Below, piece after piece: positions 33,380-42,472 of a stretch of DNA of 64,000 bases. Location of the stretch: NCBI RefSeq assembly GCF_004151245.1, contig NZ_JUIW01000011.1, positions 62,001-126,000 on the forward strand, written 5' to 3'. Position 1 is the stretch's first letter. Every line of letters starts with the position of its first letter. Source of the DNA: Flavobacterium beibuense. GTDB lineage: Bacteria > Bacteroidota > Bacteroidia > Flavobacteriales > Flavobacteriaceae. The notes under the pieces were generated by a model, which did not search any database, was not told where the DNA came from, and saw only the letters and a list, made by a program, of their open reading frames with translations. The translations under genes and the position numbers were made by a program.

Positions 33380-34327
33380 ATGAGAATAAAAGCCGTTCTT
33401 GCAGTATTATTTATTATTATAAGCACTAAAGCAACTTCACAGGTTATCATAACCACAACATTACCGGATACCATAAGCCATTGGGAAAACACCAATAGAG
33501 TAGGACTGGACATTAACCAGGTTGCCTTCATTAACTGGAGTGTGGGTGGTAACAATGCTATCTCCGGAGTTATAAAAGGTGAGTTTGACAAAAACTACAC
33601 AAGAAAAAACGTAAACTGGGCTAACGAGCTTATTCTTAGGTATGGTCTAAACAGCCAGGAAGGTCAGGAAGTACGTAAAACCGAAGATAAAATTCAGTTA
33701 ACCTCTACTTTTGGTTACAGGAAAGACACTGTCTCAAACTGGTACTACAGTGCTAAGTTTAATTTCAACACGCAATTTGCTAACGGTTATGCTTATCCAA
33801 ATACTGATGATGAAATATCAGGCCCTTTTTCGCCTGCTTATATATTTCTGGGTGTTGGTTCTGAATACAAACGTAAAGATTTAGGCCTTACCGTATATAT
33901 GTCTCCGCTTACTAATAAAACTACTTTAGTACTAAACCAGACGCTTGCCAATAAAGGTGCATTTGGTGTTGATAAAGCAGTTTATGATGATTTGGGCAAT
34001 CTTGTACGATCAGGAAAAAATTCACGTACCGAAATAGGTATGCTCTTAACCGCGCAGCTAAAAAGACAGATATTTAAGAACATCATGATGGATCAGCGTA
34101 TATCCCTTTACTCTGATTACATCAATAAGTTCGGAAACATAGACGTTGACTGGCAGTTACAACTGGATATGACGGTAAACGAATATGTAAAAGCCAATAT
34201 AGGTACTCAGCTTATTTATGACAACGACATTAAATCTACCAAAGAGGTAGACGGTGAAGTGGTAACAATGGGGCCAAAAATACAGCTAAAGCAAATGCTG
34301 GGCGTTGGCCTTAGCTATACTTTTTAA
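33380..34327 (+). CDS. DUF3078 outer-membrane-type protein
   Basis: 315 residues with a signal peptide (about 1-20, ending ATSQ). The body alternates strands with aromatic residues (INWSVGGNNAISGVIKGEF, NWANELILRYGL), and the final residue is Phe (VGLSYTF), typical of an outer-membrane beta-barrel. The family is found in Bacteroidota; function unknown. Downstream of dxs and in the same orientation. Its stop shares TAATTA with the convergent dgt stop. Confidence 0.88.
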   Translation: MRIKAVLAVLFIIISTKATSQVIITTTLPDTISHWENTNRVGLDINQVAFINWSVGGNNAISGVIKGEFDKNYTRKNVNWANELILRYGLNSQEGQEVRKTEDKIQLTSTFGYRKDTVSNWYYSAKFNFNTQFANGYAYPNTDDEISGPFSPAYIFLGVGSEYKRKDLGLTVYMSPLTNKTTLVLNQTLANKGAFGVDKAVYDDLGNLVRSGKNSRTEIGMLLTAQLKRQIFKNIMMDQRISLYSDYINKFGNIDVDWQLQLDMTVNEYVKANIGTQLIYDNDIKSTKEVDGEVVTMGPKIQLKQMLGVGLSYTF

Positions 34328-35686
34328 TTAAGCCTTAGTATTACCTGTTATAGTATTATATAAAAGTAATGCCTTACCATCGGTTAAGGTAGATACAAAG
34401 TGGCAAATGTGCAGTAACCTGTCATAAAGGTTCATCTTTTCTGTCACAAACCTTTCCGGAAGCATTTTTAATACCAGCTTATCATAATTGCTGTCCTTAC
34501 CTTCAAACTTATTGTTATAAGCCGTACAAAAGGTATCCAGAAGTGTATTGATAATACGGTAGCCAATAATCTCCTTTTCTACCACCTCGCGGCTCTGGTA
34601 AATATTTTTAATACTCAGGTTTATAATATCTTTCATCTGGGCAGTATACTTGCCCTGATCGGTTAAGGCATAAGGATATTCCCCATTAAGTATTTTGTCT
34701 TCGTTTGCTACAAATACATCGACCGCATCACTTATAAGACTGCTTATGGCTAAAGCACGCAGGTAACTTATACGGTCTTCTTTAGTGGTAAGCGTATTGT
34801 ATTTTGCAACATCAATACTGTTTTTTACCAGTTTTATAAGATATTCCAAAGCATATTCTTCCTGGATAAGTCCAAGGTTTATACCATCTTCAAAATCGAT
34901 AATAGTGTAACATATATCGTCGGCCGCCTCTACCAGATAAGCCAGCGGATGGCGTTCAAAACCTATATCATCACCTGTTTTGTTAGGAATAAGCCCTAAC
35001 TCTTTTGCCACATCCTGAAAAAAGGCCTTGTCACTTTGAAAGAAACCATATTTTTTATCAGCAATATTAGCAGTAGGTTTTTTAGGAAGCGATTCTTTAG
35101 GATACTTCATAAAAGCCCCAAGGGTTGCATAAGAAATTCTTAGGCCGCCTTCAATTCCGGGCCTTGAAGCGGTTAGCAGGTTAAATCCGTTTGCATTACC
35201 CTCAAAATCTATAAGATCCTGCCATTCCTTATCGGTAAGCTCACTTTTATACTGTTGCCCTTTTCCGGTTTTAAAATACTCACCAATAGCCTTCTCGCCC
35301 GAATGCCCAAAAGGCGGGTTACCAATATCATGAGCCAGTGCTGCGGCAGCCACTATGGCTCCAAAATCATTCATTTGGTAGCCGTGTACATCCTGAAGAT
35401 ACGGATGCTTCTCTATAATTTTCTTTCCTACAAGCCTTCCTAAGGAACGGCCTACAACCGATACCTCAAGGCTATGGGTTAAGCGCGTATGCACAAAGTC
35501 GGTTTTAGAAAGTGGTATAACTTGTGTTTTATCCTGCAGGCTCCTAAAAGCCGATGAAAATATTATACGGTCGTAATCCACCTCAAAACCCAAACGGGTA
35601 TCGTCCTGCTCTTTACGCAAACGCTTGCTTGTATCTCCCTGTCTTTTTAGCGACAGCAACTGTTCCCACTGCATCTTTGTAGCCAT
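34328..35686 (-). CDS. dgt: dNTP triphosphohydrolase (dGTPase)
   Basis: 452 residues. HD-domain phosphohydrolase with FVHTRLTHSLEVSVVGRSLG and AALAHDIGNPPFGHSGEKAI (metal-binding His-Asp), and DDICYTIIDFEDG later. Splits dNTPs to deoxynucleoside and triphosphate, lowering pools. It is third of a group with a 74-residue protein (24 bases upstream) and an RDD protein, and lies downstream of nrdB-nrdA, which builds dNTPs. The two activities oppose each other. Confidence 0.94.
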   Translation of the reverse strand: MATKMQWEQLLSLKRQGDTSKRLRKEQDDTRLGFEVDYDRIIFSSAFRSLQDKTQVIPLSKTDFVHTRLTHSLEVSVVGRSLGRLVGKKIIEKHPYLQDVHGYQMNDFGAIVAAAALAHDIGNPPFGHSGEKAIGEYFKTGKGQQYKSELTDKEWQDLIDFEGNANGFNLLTASRPGIEGGLRISYATLGAFMKYPKESLPKKPTANIADKKYGFFQSDKAFFQDVAKELGLIPNKTGDDIGFERHPLAYLVEAADDICYTIIDFEDGINLGLIQEEYALEYLIKLVKNSIDVAKYNTLTTKEDRISYLRALAISSLISDAVDVFVANEDKILNGEYPYALTDQGKYTAQMKDIINLSIKNIYQSREVVEKEIIGYRIINTLLDTFCTAYNNKFEGKDSNYDKLVLKMLPERFVTEKMNLYDRLLHICHFVSTLTDGKALLLYNTITGNTKA

Positions 35687-35710
35687 AATTAGTTAAGAGA
35701 TTTAAATCCC

Positions 35711-35935
35711 TTATTTTTTATTATTAAACAAAAAGAAATCTTTAGACTTTTTAGGGTACTTATCATAACTTTTATCGCTTGGATTCTCAATAACCGATCT
35801 TATGGTTATTTTTTCTCCGGGTTTAAATCCGGCTGTTACACGCTGATAATCTAACAGGTACTCTCCGCAAAAAAAGTTCCCTTCATCATCTTTTTCTATA
35901 ATCCCTATATAGATTTCCTTTTTGTCTTTTGACAT
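35711..35935 (-). CDS. Small conserved protein, unknown function
   Basis: 74 residues, soluble. Begins MSKDKKEIYIGIIEKDDEGN and ends Lys-rich (KSKDFFLFNNKK), with one Cys (FFCGEYLLD). No domain recognised. It sits between the RDD gene (30 bases) and dgt (24 bases), so it is almost certainly translated from the same transcript. Confidence 0.6.
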   Translation of the reverse strand: MSKDKKEIYIGIIEKDDEGNFFCGEYLLDYQRVTAGFKPGEKITIRSVIENPSDKSYDKYPKKSKDFFLFNNKK

Positions 35936-35965
35936 ATATTTGATTTAATTGTTTATTCTCAATAA

Positions 35966-36466
35966 TTACTGTTCAACACCTATTTCTTCAAAAGATTCTT
36001 TAAGCGTTATGGCATGTTCAAAACTTTTAGCGTCTACAACATAAGTTTTAGAAAGACTATCATGCCATCCTCTTGATTTATCTCCAAAAAAAGTAAAAGC
36101 GTCAAGTGGTATAAACCTACATAGTGACCTTAATAATATAGTTCCAATCTTTGGTTTTGACCCATCCTGCATCACTACTTTTGTTCCTGTTATATATTTC
36201 CCTATCGTTCGTTGTGTAAGCGACTCCATAAATGTAGAGTATATGTATAGAACACTCAAATTAAGCAATAACTCTTCGCCAGCGCCAATAGTAGAAATCC
36301 ACATAAGTGGCCCATCAATTCCTAAGATTCCTGACATCAAGCCCGCTAATGCTGCTATGATAAAAATAATGACATAAAAAACAATTGTGTCGATTACGTA
36401 ATTTGCAAACCTTTTACCCGAACCTACAAGAAGGTCATTATTAACATAAAAAGTGGTTGTTTCCAT
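35966..36466 (-). CDS. RDD family membrane protein
   Basis: 166 residues. RDD-type start GKRFANYVIDTIVFYVIIFI (Arg, Asp in helix 1), a second hydrophobic region (LAGLMSGILGIDG) and a third helix near 90-110. RTIGKYITGTKVV and SLCRFIPLDAFTF are typical internal pieces. Function unknown. First of the RDD - small protein - dgt group, separated from nrdA by a hairpin terminator. Confidence 0.85.
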   Translation of the reverse strand: METTTFYVNNDLLVGSGKRFANYVIDTIVFYVIIFIIAALAGLMSGILGIDGPLMWISTIGAGEELLLNLSVLYIYSTFMESLTQRTIGKYITGTKVVMQDGSKPKIGTILLRSLCRFIPLDAFTFFGDKSRGWHDSLSKTYVVDAKSFEHAITLKESFEEIGVEQ

Positions 36467-36497
36467 TGGTTGGTGTGTTTGGTTAAAATTGGTTTAA

Positions 36498-36529
36498 TCA
36501 AATAAGGAGCATTACTGCTCCTTATTTCT
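36498..36529 (-). terminator. Terminator after nrdA
   Basis: A perfect 12-bp stem, AAATAAGGAGCA with TGCTCCTTATTT, and a 4-base loop (36512-36515). The downstream T run is short, so it may act partly as a 3' stabilising hairpin. Confidence 0.65.
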
Positions 36530-36556
36530 TTATCATTGGTTATATTTATTCTAAAA

Positions 36557-38959
36557 TTAAGAACCGCACATTTCACAGTCATCCGGCTCTGCGTTACGCG
36601 AACGCTCCAGCATCGCCTGGAATTCTGTAACCGACATAGCTTCTGACTCGCCTTCTGCATTTGCTACCGCAGCAACAGGCTGTGCTTTTTTCTCGTTATT
36701 AAGGGTAAACTTAATAGCATCCACAGCACTTTTAGTCCTTAAGTAGTACATACCTGTTTTAAGTCCGCTCTTCCATGCATAGAAGTGCATAGAAGTAAGC
36801 TTAGCAAAGGTTGCATTTTCCATGAACAGGTTAAGCGATTGCGATTGGTCTATAAAGTAACCTCTTTGGCGGGACATATCGATGATGTCTTTCATACTCA
36901 TCTCCCATACCGTTTTGTAAAGCTCTTTTATTTCCTGAGGGATAATATCTATATGCTGTATAGATCCGTTTGCCCTCATTATTTCCTGCTTAAGCTCATC
37001 GTTCCATAAACCTAACTGTACAAGGTCTTCTAAAAGGTGCTTGTTTACTACAATAAACTCACCCGATAGTACCCTTCTTGTATAAATATTAGAAGTGTAT
37101 GGCTCAAACGCTTCGTTATTACCTAAAATCTGAGAAGTTGAAGCAGTAGGCATCGGCGCCATTAAAAGCGAGTTTCTTACACCGTGCTCCATAACTTCTT
37201 TTCTTAGAGAAGTCCAGTCCCAACGGCCGCTTAGGTCTGAATCTTTTAAGCCCCAAAGATTGTACTGGAATTCACCCTGAGAAATAGGCGATCCTTCAAA
37301 TGTTGAGTAAGGACCTTCTTCTTTAGCCATTTCCATTGAAGCAGTAACAGCCGCAAAGTAAATAGTTTCAAAAATCTCCTGGTTAACCTGTTTAGCCTCA
37401 TCACTTGTAAACGGAAGGCGCATAAGGATAAATGCGTCAGCAAGACCCTGAACACCTAATCCTACGGGACGGTGGCGCATGTTAGAGTTCTCTGCCTCAG
37501 GCACAGGATAGTAGTTCCTGTCTATCACCTTATTAAGGTTACGCGTTACACGCTTAGTTACTTCATACAGGTAATCGTGGTTAAATTTCCCTTCTTCCAC
37601 AAACATTGGTAATGAGATAGAAGCAAGGTTACAAACCGCAACCTCATCCGGAGCTGTATACTCCATAATCTCTGTACAAAGGTTTGAAGAACGGATAGTA
37701 CCAAGATTCTTTTGATTTGACTTTCTGTTAGCCGCATCTTTATAAAGCATGTATGGTGTACCGGTTTCAATTTGCGACTCAAGGATTTTTTCCCAAAGCT
37801 CACGTGCCTTGATAGTTTTTCTTCCTTTTCCGGCAGCCTCATACGATTCATACAGCTTCTCAAATTCTTCACCATATACATCATAAAGTCCCGGGCACTC
37901 GTTAGGGCACATTAATGTCCATTTTGCATCTTCCTCAACACGTTTCATGAAAAGGTCAGACGTCCACATAGCATAGAATAAATCCCTTGCACGCATTTCC
38001 TCTTTACCATGATTCTTTTTAAGATCAAGGAAATCAAAAATATCGGCATGCCATGTTTCTATATATACCGCAAAGCTACCTTTACGTTTACCACCACCCT
38101 GGTCTACATAACGGGCAGTATCGTTAAATACACGAAGCATAGGTACGATACCGTTTGAAGTACCGTTTGTACCGCGGATGTAAGAACCTGTAGCCCTTAC
38201 ATTGTGGATAGATAAGCCTATACCTCCTGCAGACTGCGATATTTTTGCAGTTTGCTTAAGAGTATCATAAATACCGTCTATACTGTCATCACGCATTGTT
38301 AAAAGGAAGCATGAAGACATTTGCGGTTTTGGAGTACCGGAGTTAAACAACGTAGGAGTAGCATGTGTAAAGAATTTTTTAGACATTAGCTCATACGTCT
38401 CTAAAACAGCCTCAATATCGTTAAGGTGTATACCTACAGACACTCTCATAAGCATGTGCTGAGGCCTTTCTACAATCTTACCGTTAATTTTTAACAGGTA
38501 AGAACGCTCCAGGGTTTTAAATCCGAAATAATCGTAGTTAAAATCCCTGTTATAAATAATTGTTGAGTCTAAAACTTCTGCATTAGCCATGATTGTCTCA
38601 TACACTTCATCAGAAAGAAGCGGAGATTCCTGGCCTGTTCTCGGGTTTACATAATGATACATTTCATGCATCGTTTCCGAGAAGGATTTTGTTGTGTTCT
38701 TATGCAGGTTAGACACCGCAATACGCGCTGCTAACTGTGCATAGTCAGGATGCGTTGTTGTCATAGACGCAGCTGTTTCTGCTGCAAGGTTATCTAATTC
38801 AGATGTAGACACACCATCATATAAACCTTCAATAACACGCATAGCCACCTTTACCGGATCTACTAAGTCGTTAAGCTCATAGCATAATTTCCTTACTCTA
38901 TCCGTTATCTTGTCAAACATTACCGGCTCTCTGCGGCCATCTCTTTTTACTACATTCAT
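36557..38959 (-). CDS. nrdA: Class Ia ribonucleotide reductase, alpha subunit
   Basis: 800 residues. N-terminal ATP-cone (about 1-90: [19 protein letters not shown]), the allosteric activity site. Catalytic core with [18 protein letters not shown] and [11 protein letters not shown]-terminal redox tail DDCEMCGS. Reduces ribonucleoside diphosphates with the NrdB radical. nrdB lies upstream in the same direction, 63 bases away, with a small hairpin in the gap. Confidence 0.97.
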   Translation of the reverse strand: MNVVKRDGRREPVMFDKITDRVRKLCYELNDLVDPVKVAMRVIEGLYDGVSTSELDNLAAETAASMTTTHPDYAQLAARIAVSNLHKNTTKSFSETMHEMYHYVNPRTGQESPLLSDEVYETIMANAEVLDSTIIYNRDFNYDYFGFKTLERSYLLKINGKIVERPQHMLMRVSVGIHLNDIEAVLETYELMSKKFFTHATPTLFNSGTPKPQMSSCFLLTMRDDSIDGIYDTLKQTAKISQSAGGIGLSIHNVRATGSYIRGTNGTSNGIVPMLRVFNDTARYVDQGGGKRKGSFAVYIETWHADIFDFLDLKKNHGKEEMRARDLFYAMWTSDLFMKRVEEDAKWTLMCPNECPGLYDVYGEEFEKLYESYEAAGKGRKTIKARELWEKILESQIETGTPYMLYKDAANRKSNQKNLGTIRSSNLCTEIMEYTAPDEVAVCNLASISLPMFVEEGKFNHDYLYEVTKRVTRNLNKVIDRNYYPVPEAENSNMRHRPVGLGVQGLADAFILMRLPFTSDEAKQVNQEIFETIYFAAVTASMEMAKEEGPYSTFEGSPISQGEFQYNLWGLKDSDLSGRWDWTSLRKEVMEHGVRNSLLMAPMPTASTSQILGNNEAFEPYTSNIYTRRVLSGEFIVVNKHLLEDLVQLGLWNDELKQEIMRANGSIQHIDIIPQEIKELYKTVWEMSMKDIIDMSRQRGYFIDQSQSLNLFMENATFAKLTSMHFYAWKSGLKTGMYYLRTKSAVDAIKFTLNNEKKAQPVAAVANAEGESEAMSVTEFQAMLERSRNAEPDDCEMCGS

Positions 38960-38984
38960 AAGGCAACAATTTTAAGTTAATACT

Positions 38985-39000
38985 GGGTGTCACGACACCC
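38985..39000 (-). other. Hairpin in the nrdB-nrdA gap
   Basis: GGGTGT and ACACCC form a 6-bp G/C-rich stem with a 4-base loop in the 63-base spacer. No T tract follows on the minus strand, so it is not a normal terminator; it may mark mRNA processing or balance the two subunits. Confidence 0.5.
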
Positions 39001-39022
39001 GTGGGGTTGGGGTATATATTTA

Positions 39023-40003
39023 TTAAAAATCAGCGTCAAAACTAATTTTTCCTGTATCATTATTATCTTTATTCAGTACTCCCGCTTTCTGATACTCAGA
39101 AACTCTCTTTTCAAAGAAGTTGGTTTTACCCTGAAGCGAAATCATATCCATAAAATCAAACGGATTACCTGAGTTAAACTGTTTTTCACAGCCAAGCTCT
39201 ACTAAAAGCCTGTCGGTAACAAACTCAAGGTACTGCGTCATTAAGGTAGCGTTCATACCTATAAGGCTTACAGGAAGCGACTCGGTAACAAACTCTCTTT
39301 CTATATTAAGGGCATCTATAATAATCTCTTTAATCCTGTCTTTAGGTACTTTGTTTACAAGGTGATGGTTGTGCAGGTGTACCGCAAAATCACAGTGCAC
39401 TCCTTCATCTCTTGAGATAAGCTCGTTAGAGAAGGTAAGCCCCGGCATTAAACCACGCTTTTTAAGCCAGAAAATTGAACAGAATGCACCAGAGAAGAAA
39501 ATACCTTCTACCGCTGCAAATGCAATAAGCCTTTCTGCAAAAGAGTCAGACTCTATCCATTTAAGTGCCCATTGCGCCTTTTTCTTAATAGCAGGAAAAA
39601 CCTCAATAGCATTAAAAAGCTCATCTTTTTCTGCCTCATCTTTTACATATGTATCAATTAGCAACGAATAAGTCTCACTATGAATGTTTTCCATCATAAT
39701 CTGGAAACCATAGAAAAACTTAGCCTCTGCATACTGCACCTCATTTACAAAGTTTTCTGCCAGATTTTCATTTACAATACCGTCAGATGCTGCAAAGAAG
39801 GCCAAAATGTGCTTGATAAAATATTTTTCATCATCACTAAGCTTATTGTTCCAGTCGGTAAGGTCCTGATGTAAATCTATCTCTTCAGCCGTCCAGAAAC
39901 TAGCCTCCATCTTTTTGTACCAGTCCCAAATATCATGGTGTTTTATCGGAAAAATTACAAATCGATTCTTGTTTTCTTGTAAAATTGGTTCTACTACAGA
40001 CAT
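39023..40003 (-). CDS. nrdB: Class Ia ribonucleotide reductase, beta subunit
   Basis: 326 residues. Iron ligands and radical Tyr fit the class Ia pattern: ENIHSETYS (Glu, His and the radical Tyr), EGIFFSGAF and [15 protein letters not shown] (Glu and His). It generates the tyrosyl radical used by NrdA. First gene of nrdB-nrdA, preceded by a 245-base control region with candidate promoters and an inverted repeat. Confidence 0.97.
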   Translation of the reverse strand: MSVVEPILQENKNRFVIFPIKHHDIWDWYKKMEASFWTAEEIDLHQDLTDWNNKLSDDEKYFIKHILAFFAASDGIVNENLAENFVNEVQYAEAKFFYGFQIMMENIHSETYSLLIDTYVKDEAEKDELFNAIEVFPAIKKKAQWALKWIESDSFAERLIAFAAVEGIFFSGAFCSIFWLKKRGLMPGLTFSNELISRDEGVHCDFAVHLHNHHLVNKVPKDRIKEIIIDALNIEREFVTESLPVSLIGMNATLMTQYLEFVTDRLLVELGCEKQFNSGNPFDFMDMISLQGKTNFFEKRVSEYQKAGVLNKDNNDTGKISFDADF

Positions 40004-40091
40004 ATCTTTTTGACTTATATGATATTATGAAAATGATTTTTTTGGTAAAGCGGTTCTACAAAGATTGGCATTTGAATTAAAAAATGAAAGC

Positions 40092-40134
40092 CAAACTTAT
40101 TCACAATCAGCGATAGTTTTTAACAACGCTGATT
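40092..40134 (-). promoter_or_regulatory. Candidate nrdB promoter with inverted repeat
   Basis: On the minus strand TTG (40124-40126) and TAAGTTTG (40092-40099) are 24 bases apart. Between and over them, AATCAGCG (40105-40112) and CGCTGATT (40127-40134) form a perfect 8-bp inverted repeat whose arms are 22 bases apart. A second -7 match, TATTTTTG, lies upstream at 40188-40195; if used, the repeat would lie in the mRNA leader. Confidence 0.45.
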
Positions 40135-40248
40135 TTTACAGAGTATAAAAACCTTATTCGCAACTTGTTGATTACGAACATTTTGAACAAAAATAAAGTT
40201 ACGGATTTTTTGCGGAAAAACCGCAATATACTTGGCTTTTTGGAAGAA

Positions 40249-40836
40249 TTAACGCCTTCTTTGACCCGGTTCCTGTTTTAGCTCTTCAGCAACCTTTTCG
40301 AGTTCCGCATACCAGTCGGCACCAAACTTTCTTATCAGTGCTTCCTTTACAAATTTGTATACAGGAACCTCTAATTCTTTTCCTAAAGCACATGCCGGAC
40401 TACATATATCCCAGCGATCGTAATTTACAGCCGCAAACTCGGTAAAGTCTTTTACCCTTACCGGATATAAATGGCAGGAAACCGGTTTTTTCCAGTCTAC
40501 AATTCCCTGATTGTATGCCTGCTCTATACCGCACAATGCAGTTTGTCCGTCAAAAATTACATAAGCACAGTCCTTATTATCTATAAGCGGAGTTTCAAGA
40601 TCACCATCGGTACCATGTACCCATGTACCCTGCGCCTCTATAGCCGCTATACCTTCTTTTCTTAAAAAGGGTTTTATCTTAGGATAAATTTCCTCAAGTA
40701 TTTTTGTCTCCTCTTCATTTAGGGGAGCACCCGCATCACCGTCTACACAACAAGCCCCTTTGCATGCCGATAAATTGCATACAAATTCTTTTTCTAATAT
40801 GTCTTCAGAGACAATTGTTTTTCCCAGTTGAAACAT
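40249..40836 (-). CDS. DUF3109 family cysteine-rich protein
   Basis: 195 residues. Begins [20 protein letters not shown], with a CxxxxGxCC cluster ([19 protein letters not shown]) and later HLYPVRV and [11 protein letters not shown]. Such Cys clusters suggest a metal or iron-sulfur site, as in YkgJ-type proteins. Function unknown, cytoplasmic. Divergent from the MarC gene and read toward the nrdB control region. Confidence 0.9.
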   Translation of the reverse strand: MFQLGKTIVSEDILEKEFVCNLSACKGACCVDGDAGAPLNEEETKILEEIYPKIKPFLRKEGIAAIEAQGTWVHGTDGDLETPLIDNKDCAYVIFDGQTALCGIEQAYNQGIVDWKKPVSCHLYPVRVKDFTEFAAVNYDRWDICSPACALGKELEVPVYKFVKEALIRKFGADWYAELEKVAEELKQEPGQRRR

Positions 40837-40921
40837 GCCGCAAAGATAGTCAAAGTTTACCCTTGTTTATCACCTAAAATGGTGCCTGAAAAATTTTAAC
40901 TATATATCCCTTTATTATTAA

Positions 40922-40929
40922 TACTTTTG
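40922..40929 (+). promoter_or_regulatory. Candidate -7 element for the MarC gene
   Basis: TACTTTTG matches TAnnTTTG and lies 23 bases before the ATG at 40953. No convincing -33 element. Confidence 0.4.
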
Positions 40930-40952
40930 TTAATTCTTAAAAACTAAGCTAA

Positions 40953-41528
40953 ATGGGATTTGACTGGAAAGAAATGTTTACAATCAGCATGATACTTTTT
41001 GCTGTAATAGACATTATAGGTAGTGTACCAATTATAGTAGACCTGCGCGCTAAAATAGGACACATACAATCGGAAAAAGCATCTATAGTAGCTGCCGTTA
41101 TAATGATTGCCTTCCTTTTTGTAGGAGAAGAAATCCTTAAACTTATAGGCATAGACGCCAGTTCGTTTGCCGTGGCAGGTTCGTTTGTACTTTTCTTCCT
41201 GGCTTTGGAAATGATACTGGGAATACGTCTCTATAAAGAGGATAACCCCAGCACCGCATCCATAGTACCTATTGCGTTCCCGCTTATAGCAGGTGCAGGA
41301 ACAATGACTACCATACTTTCCCTTAGGGCAGAATATGAGAAGATAAACATTATTATAGCCATACTTATAAATGTTACGGTAGTATATGTTGTTTTAAAAT
41401 CTTCCTCTAAAATAGAGAAGCTTTTAGGTGAAAACGGACTTGGCGTTATACGTAAGGTTTTTGGCGTAATCCTCTTAGCCATAGCTGTTAAATTATTTGC
41501 AGCTAATGTTAAACAATTGTTCCCTTAG
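40953..41528 (+). CDS. MarC family integral membrane protein
   Basis: 191 residues, six transmembrane helices. The MarC pattern is clear: ISMILFAVIDIIGSVPIIVDL, the GSFVLFFLALEMILGI helix and PIAFPLIAGAGTMTTILSL. The family is widespread and has unproven transport function (once linked to antibiotic resistance). The gene at 41600 follows after 71 bases. Confidence 0.93.
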   Translation: MGFDWKEMFTISMILFAVIDIIGSVPIIVDLRAKIGHIQSEKASIVAAVIMIAFLFVGEEILKLIGIDASSFAVAGSFVLFFLALEMILGIRLYKEDNPSTASIVPIAFPLIAGAGTMTTILSLRAEYEKINIIIAILINVTVVYVVLKSSSKIEKLLGENGLGVIRKVFGVILLAIAVKLFAANVKQLFP

Positions 41529-41599
41529 TTTTATATTTAGTACTTTCACAACCTGATAATCACATATATTAATCTTTTTTTGCATCTAAGATTTAAAGA

Positions 41600-41797
41600 A
41601 TGAAAATTTTTATTTATACACTTTTAGCTATTGCGGTAGCGCTTATAATATTTAATGCAACCCTTCTTGATTTTAGTAACCTGTTTGAAGGAAACAGCCT
41701 TGTAGCACTTATCGGTATAGTAGCTTCGCTATGTGCCGTATGCATACTTATTATCTTCAAGATTGCCAGAAGCATTGACGAAAAAACCAGATACTAA
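41600..41797 (+). CDS. Small two-helix membrane protein
   Basis: 65 residues with two hydrophobic helices (about 3-22 and 35-55) joined by a short acidic loop (LFEGNSL). The end is charged, KIARSIDEKTRY. No named family. The next gene begins 11 bases later, so the two are cotranscribed. Confidence 0.7.
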   Translation: MKIFIYTLLAIAVALIIFNATLLDFSNLFEGNSLVALIGIVASLCAVCILIIFKIARSIDEKTRY

Positions 41798-41808
41798 GTC
41801 GTTTTTTT

Positions 41809-42423
41809 ATGTTTGATGTTTTAATTATTGGCGGAGGGGTTTCAGGAGTATCCTGTGCTCTTATATTAGGCTCTGCACACAACAAACCTTATGCTCAGGG
41901 CAAAAGGGTAGGGATTTTTACCCACCAGAAATCAACTGCATTACAGGACGCATTATTTAATAATGCATATGGAATACCTCAGGGAAAACTAGGCAAAGAT
42001 CTTATGGCTGAAAGCCTGGAGCATCTGCACAGTGCTTATCCTGAAGTTGAGCAGATTGAAAACGAAAAAGTAATGAAAGTGGAAGGTGCAGCCGGAAACT
42101 TTATAGTTACCACTAACAAAAACACTTACCAAACCAGGATTGTGGTTATTGCTATTGGCTCTGCCAATACTTTTGCTATAGAAGGGTTAATGGATTATGT
42201 TATTCCGCACAAAAAAGCACTACCTGAAAAAAACAGGATACAGCTTAAAAACAACGATCATTTAGTTACCGAAGGTATTTATGCAGCAGGAACACTTGCA
42301 GGCTGGAGAAGCCAGTTATCTATTGCAGCAGGCAGCGGAGCATCTGTAGGAACAGATATCCTTACCTTATGGAATAACGGCATCCCGTCGCAACACCACG
42401 ACAGTACACGTCCTAAACATTAA
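41809..42423 (+). CDS. Truncated FAD-dependent oxidoreductase (thioredoxin-reductase-like)
   Basis: 204 residues. FAD-binding GGGVSGVSCALILG at the start and the C-terminal FAD motif GIYAAGTLAGWRSQLSIAAGSG. The normal NADPH domain and its active-site CxxC are missing; full reductases have about 310 residues. It may accept electrons from another donor or act as a flavoprotein. The gene is intact with its own start and stop, so the short form is likely genuine and not a recent break. Confidence 0.85.
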   Translation: MFDVLIIGGGVSGVSCALILGSAHNKPYAQGKRVGIFTHQKSTALQDALFNNAYGIPQGKLGKDLMAESLEHLHSAYPEVEQIENEKVMKVEGAAGNFIVTTNKNTYQTRIVVIAIGSANTFAIEGLMDYVIPHKKALPEKNRIQLKNNDHLVTEGIYAAGTLAGWRSQLSIAAGSGASVGTDILTLWNNGIPSQHHDSTRPKH

Positions 42424-42472
42424 TAAAAAATCAGATTTAAATTATACGGCAGAGATGAAAGAATAAGCAACA

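Noticed and set aside
40210-40226. TTGCGG / CCGCAA hairpin as a terminator
   Set aside because: No T tract follows on either strand, and the loop is just A5.
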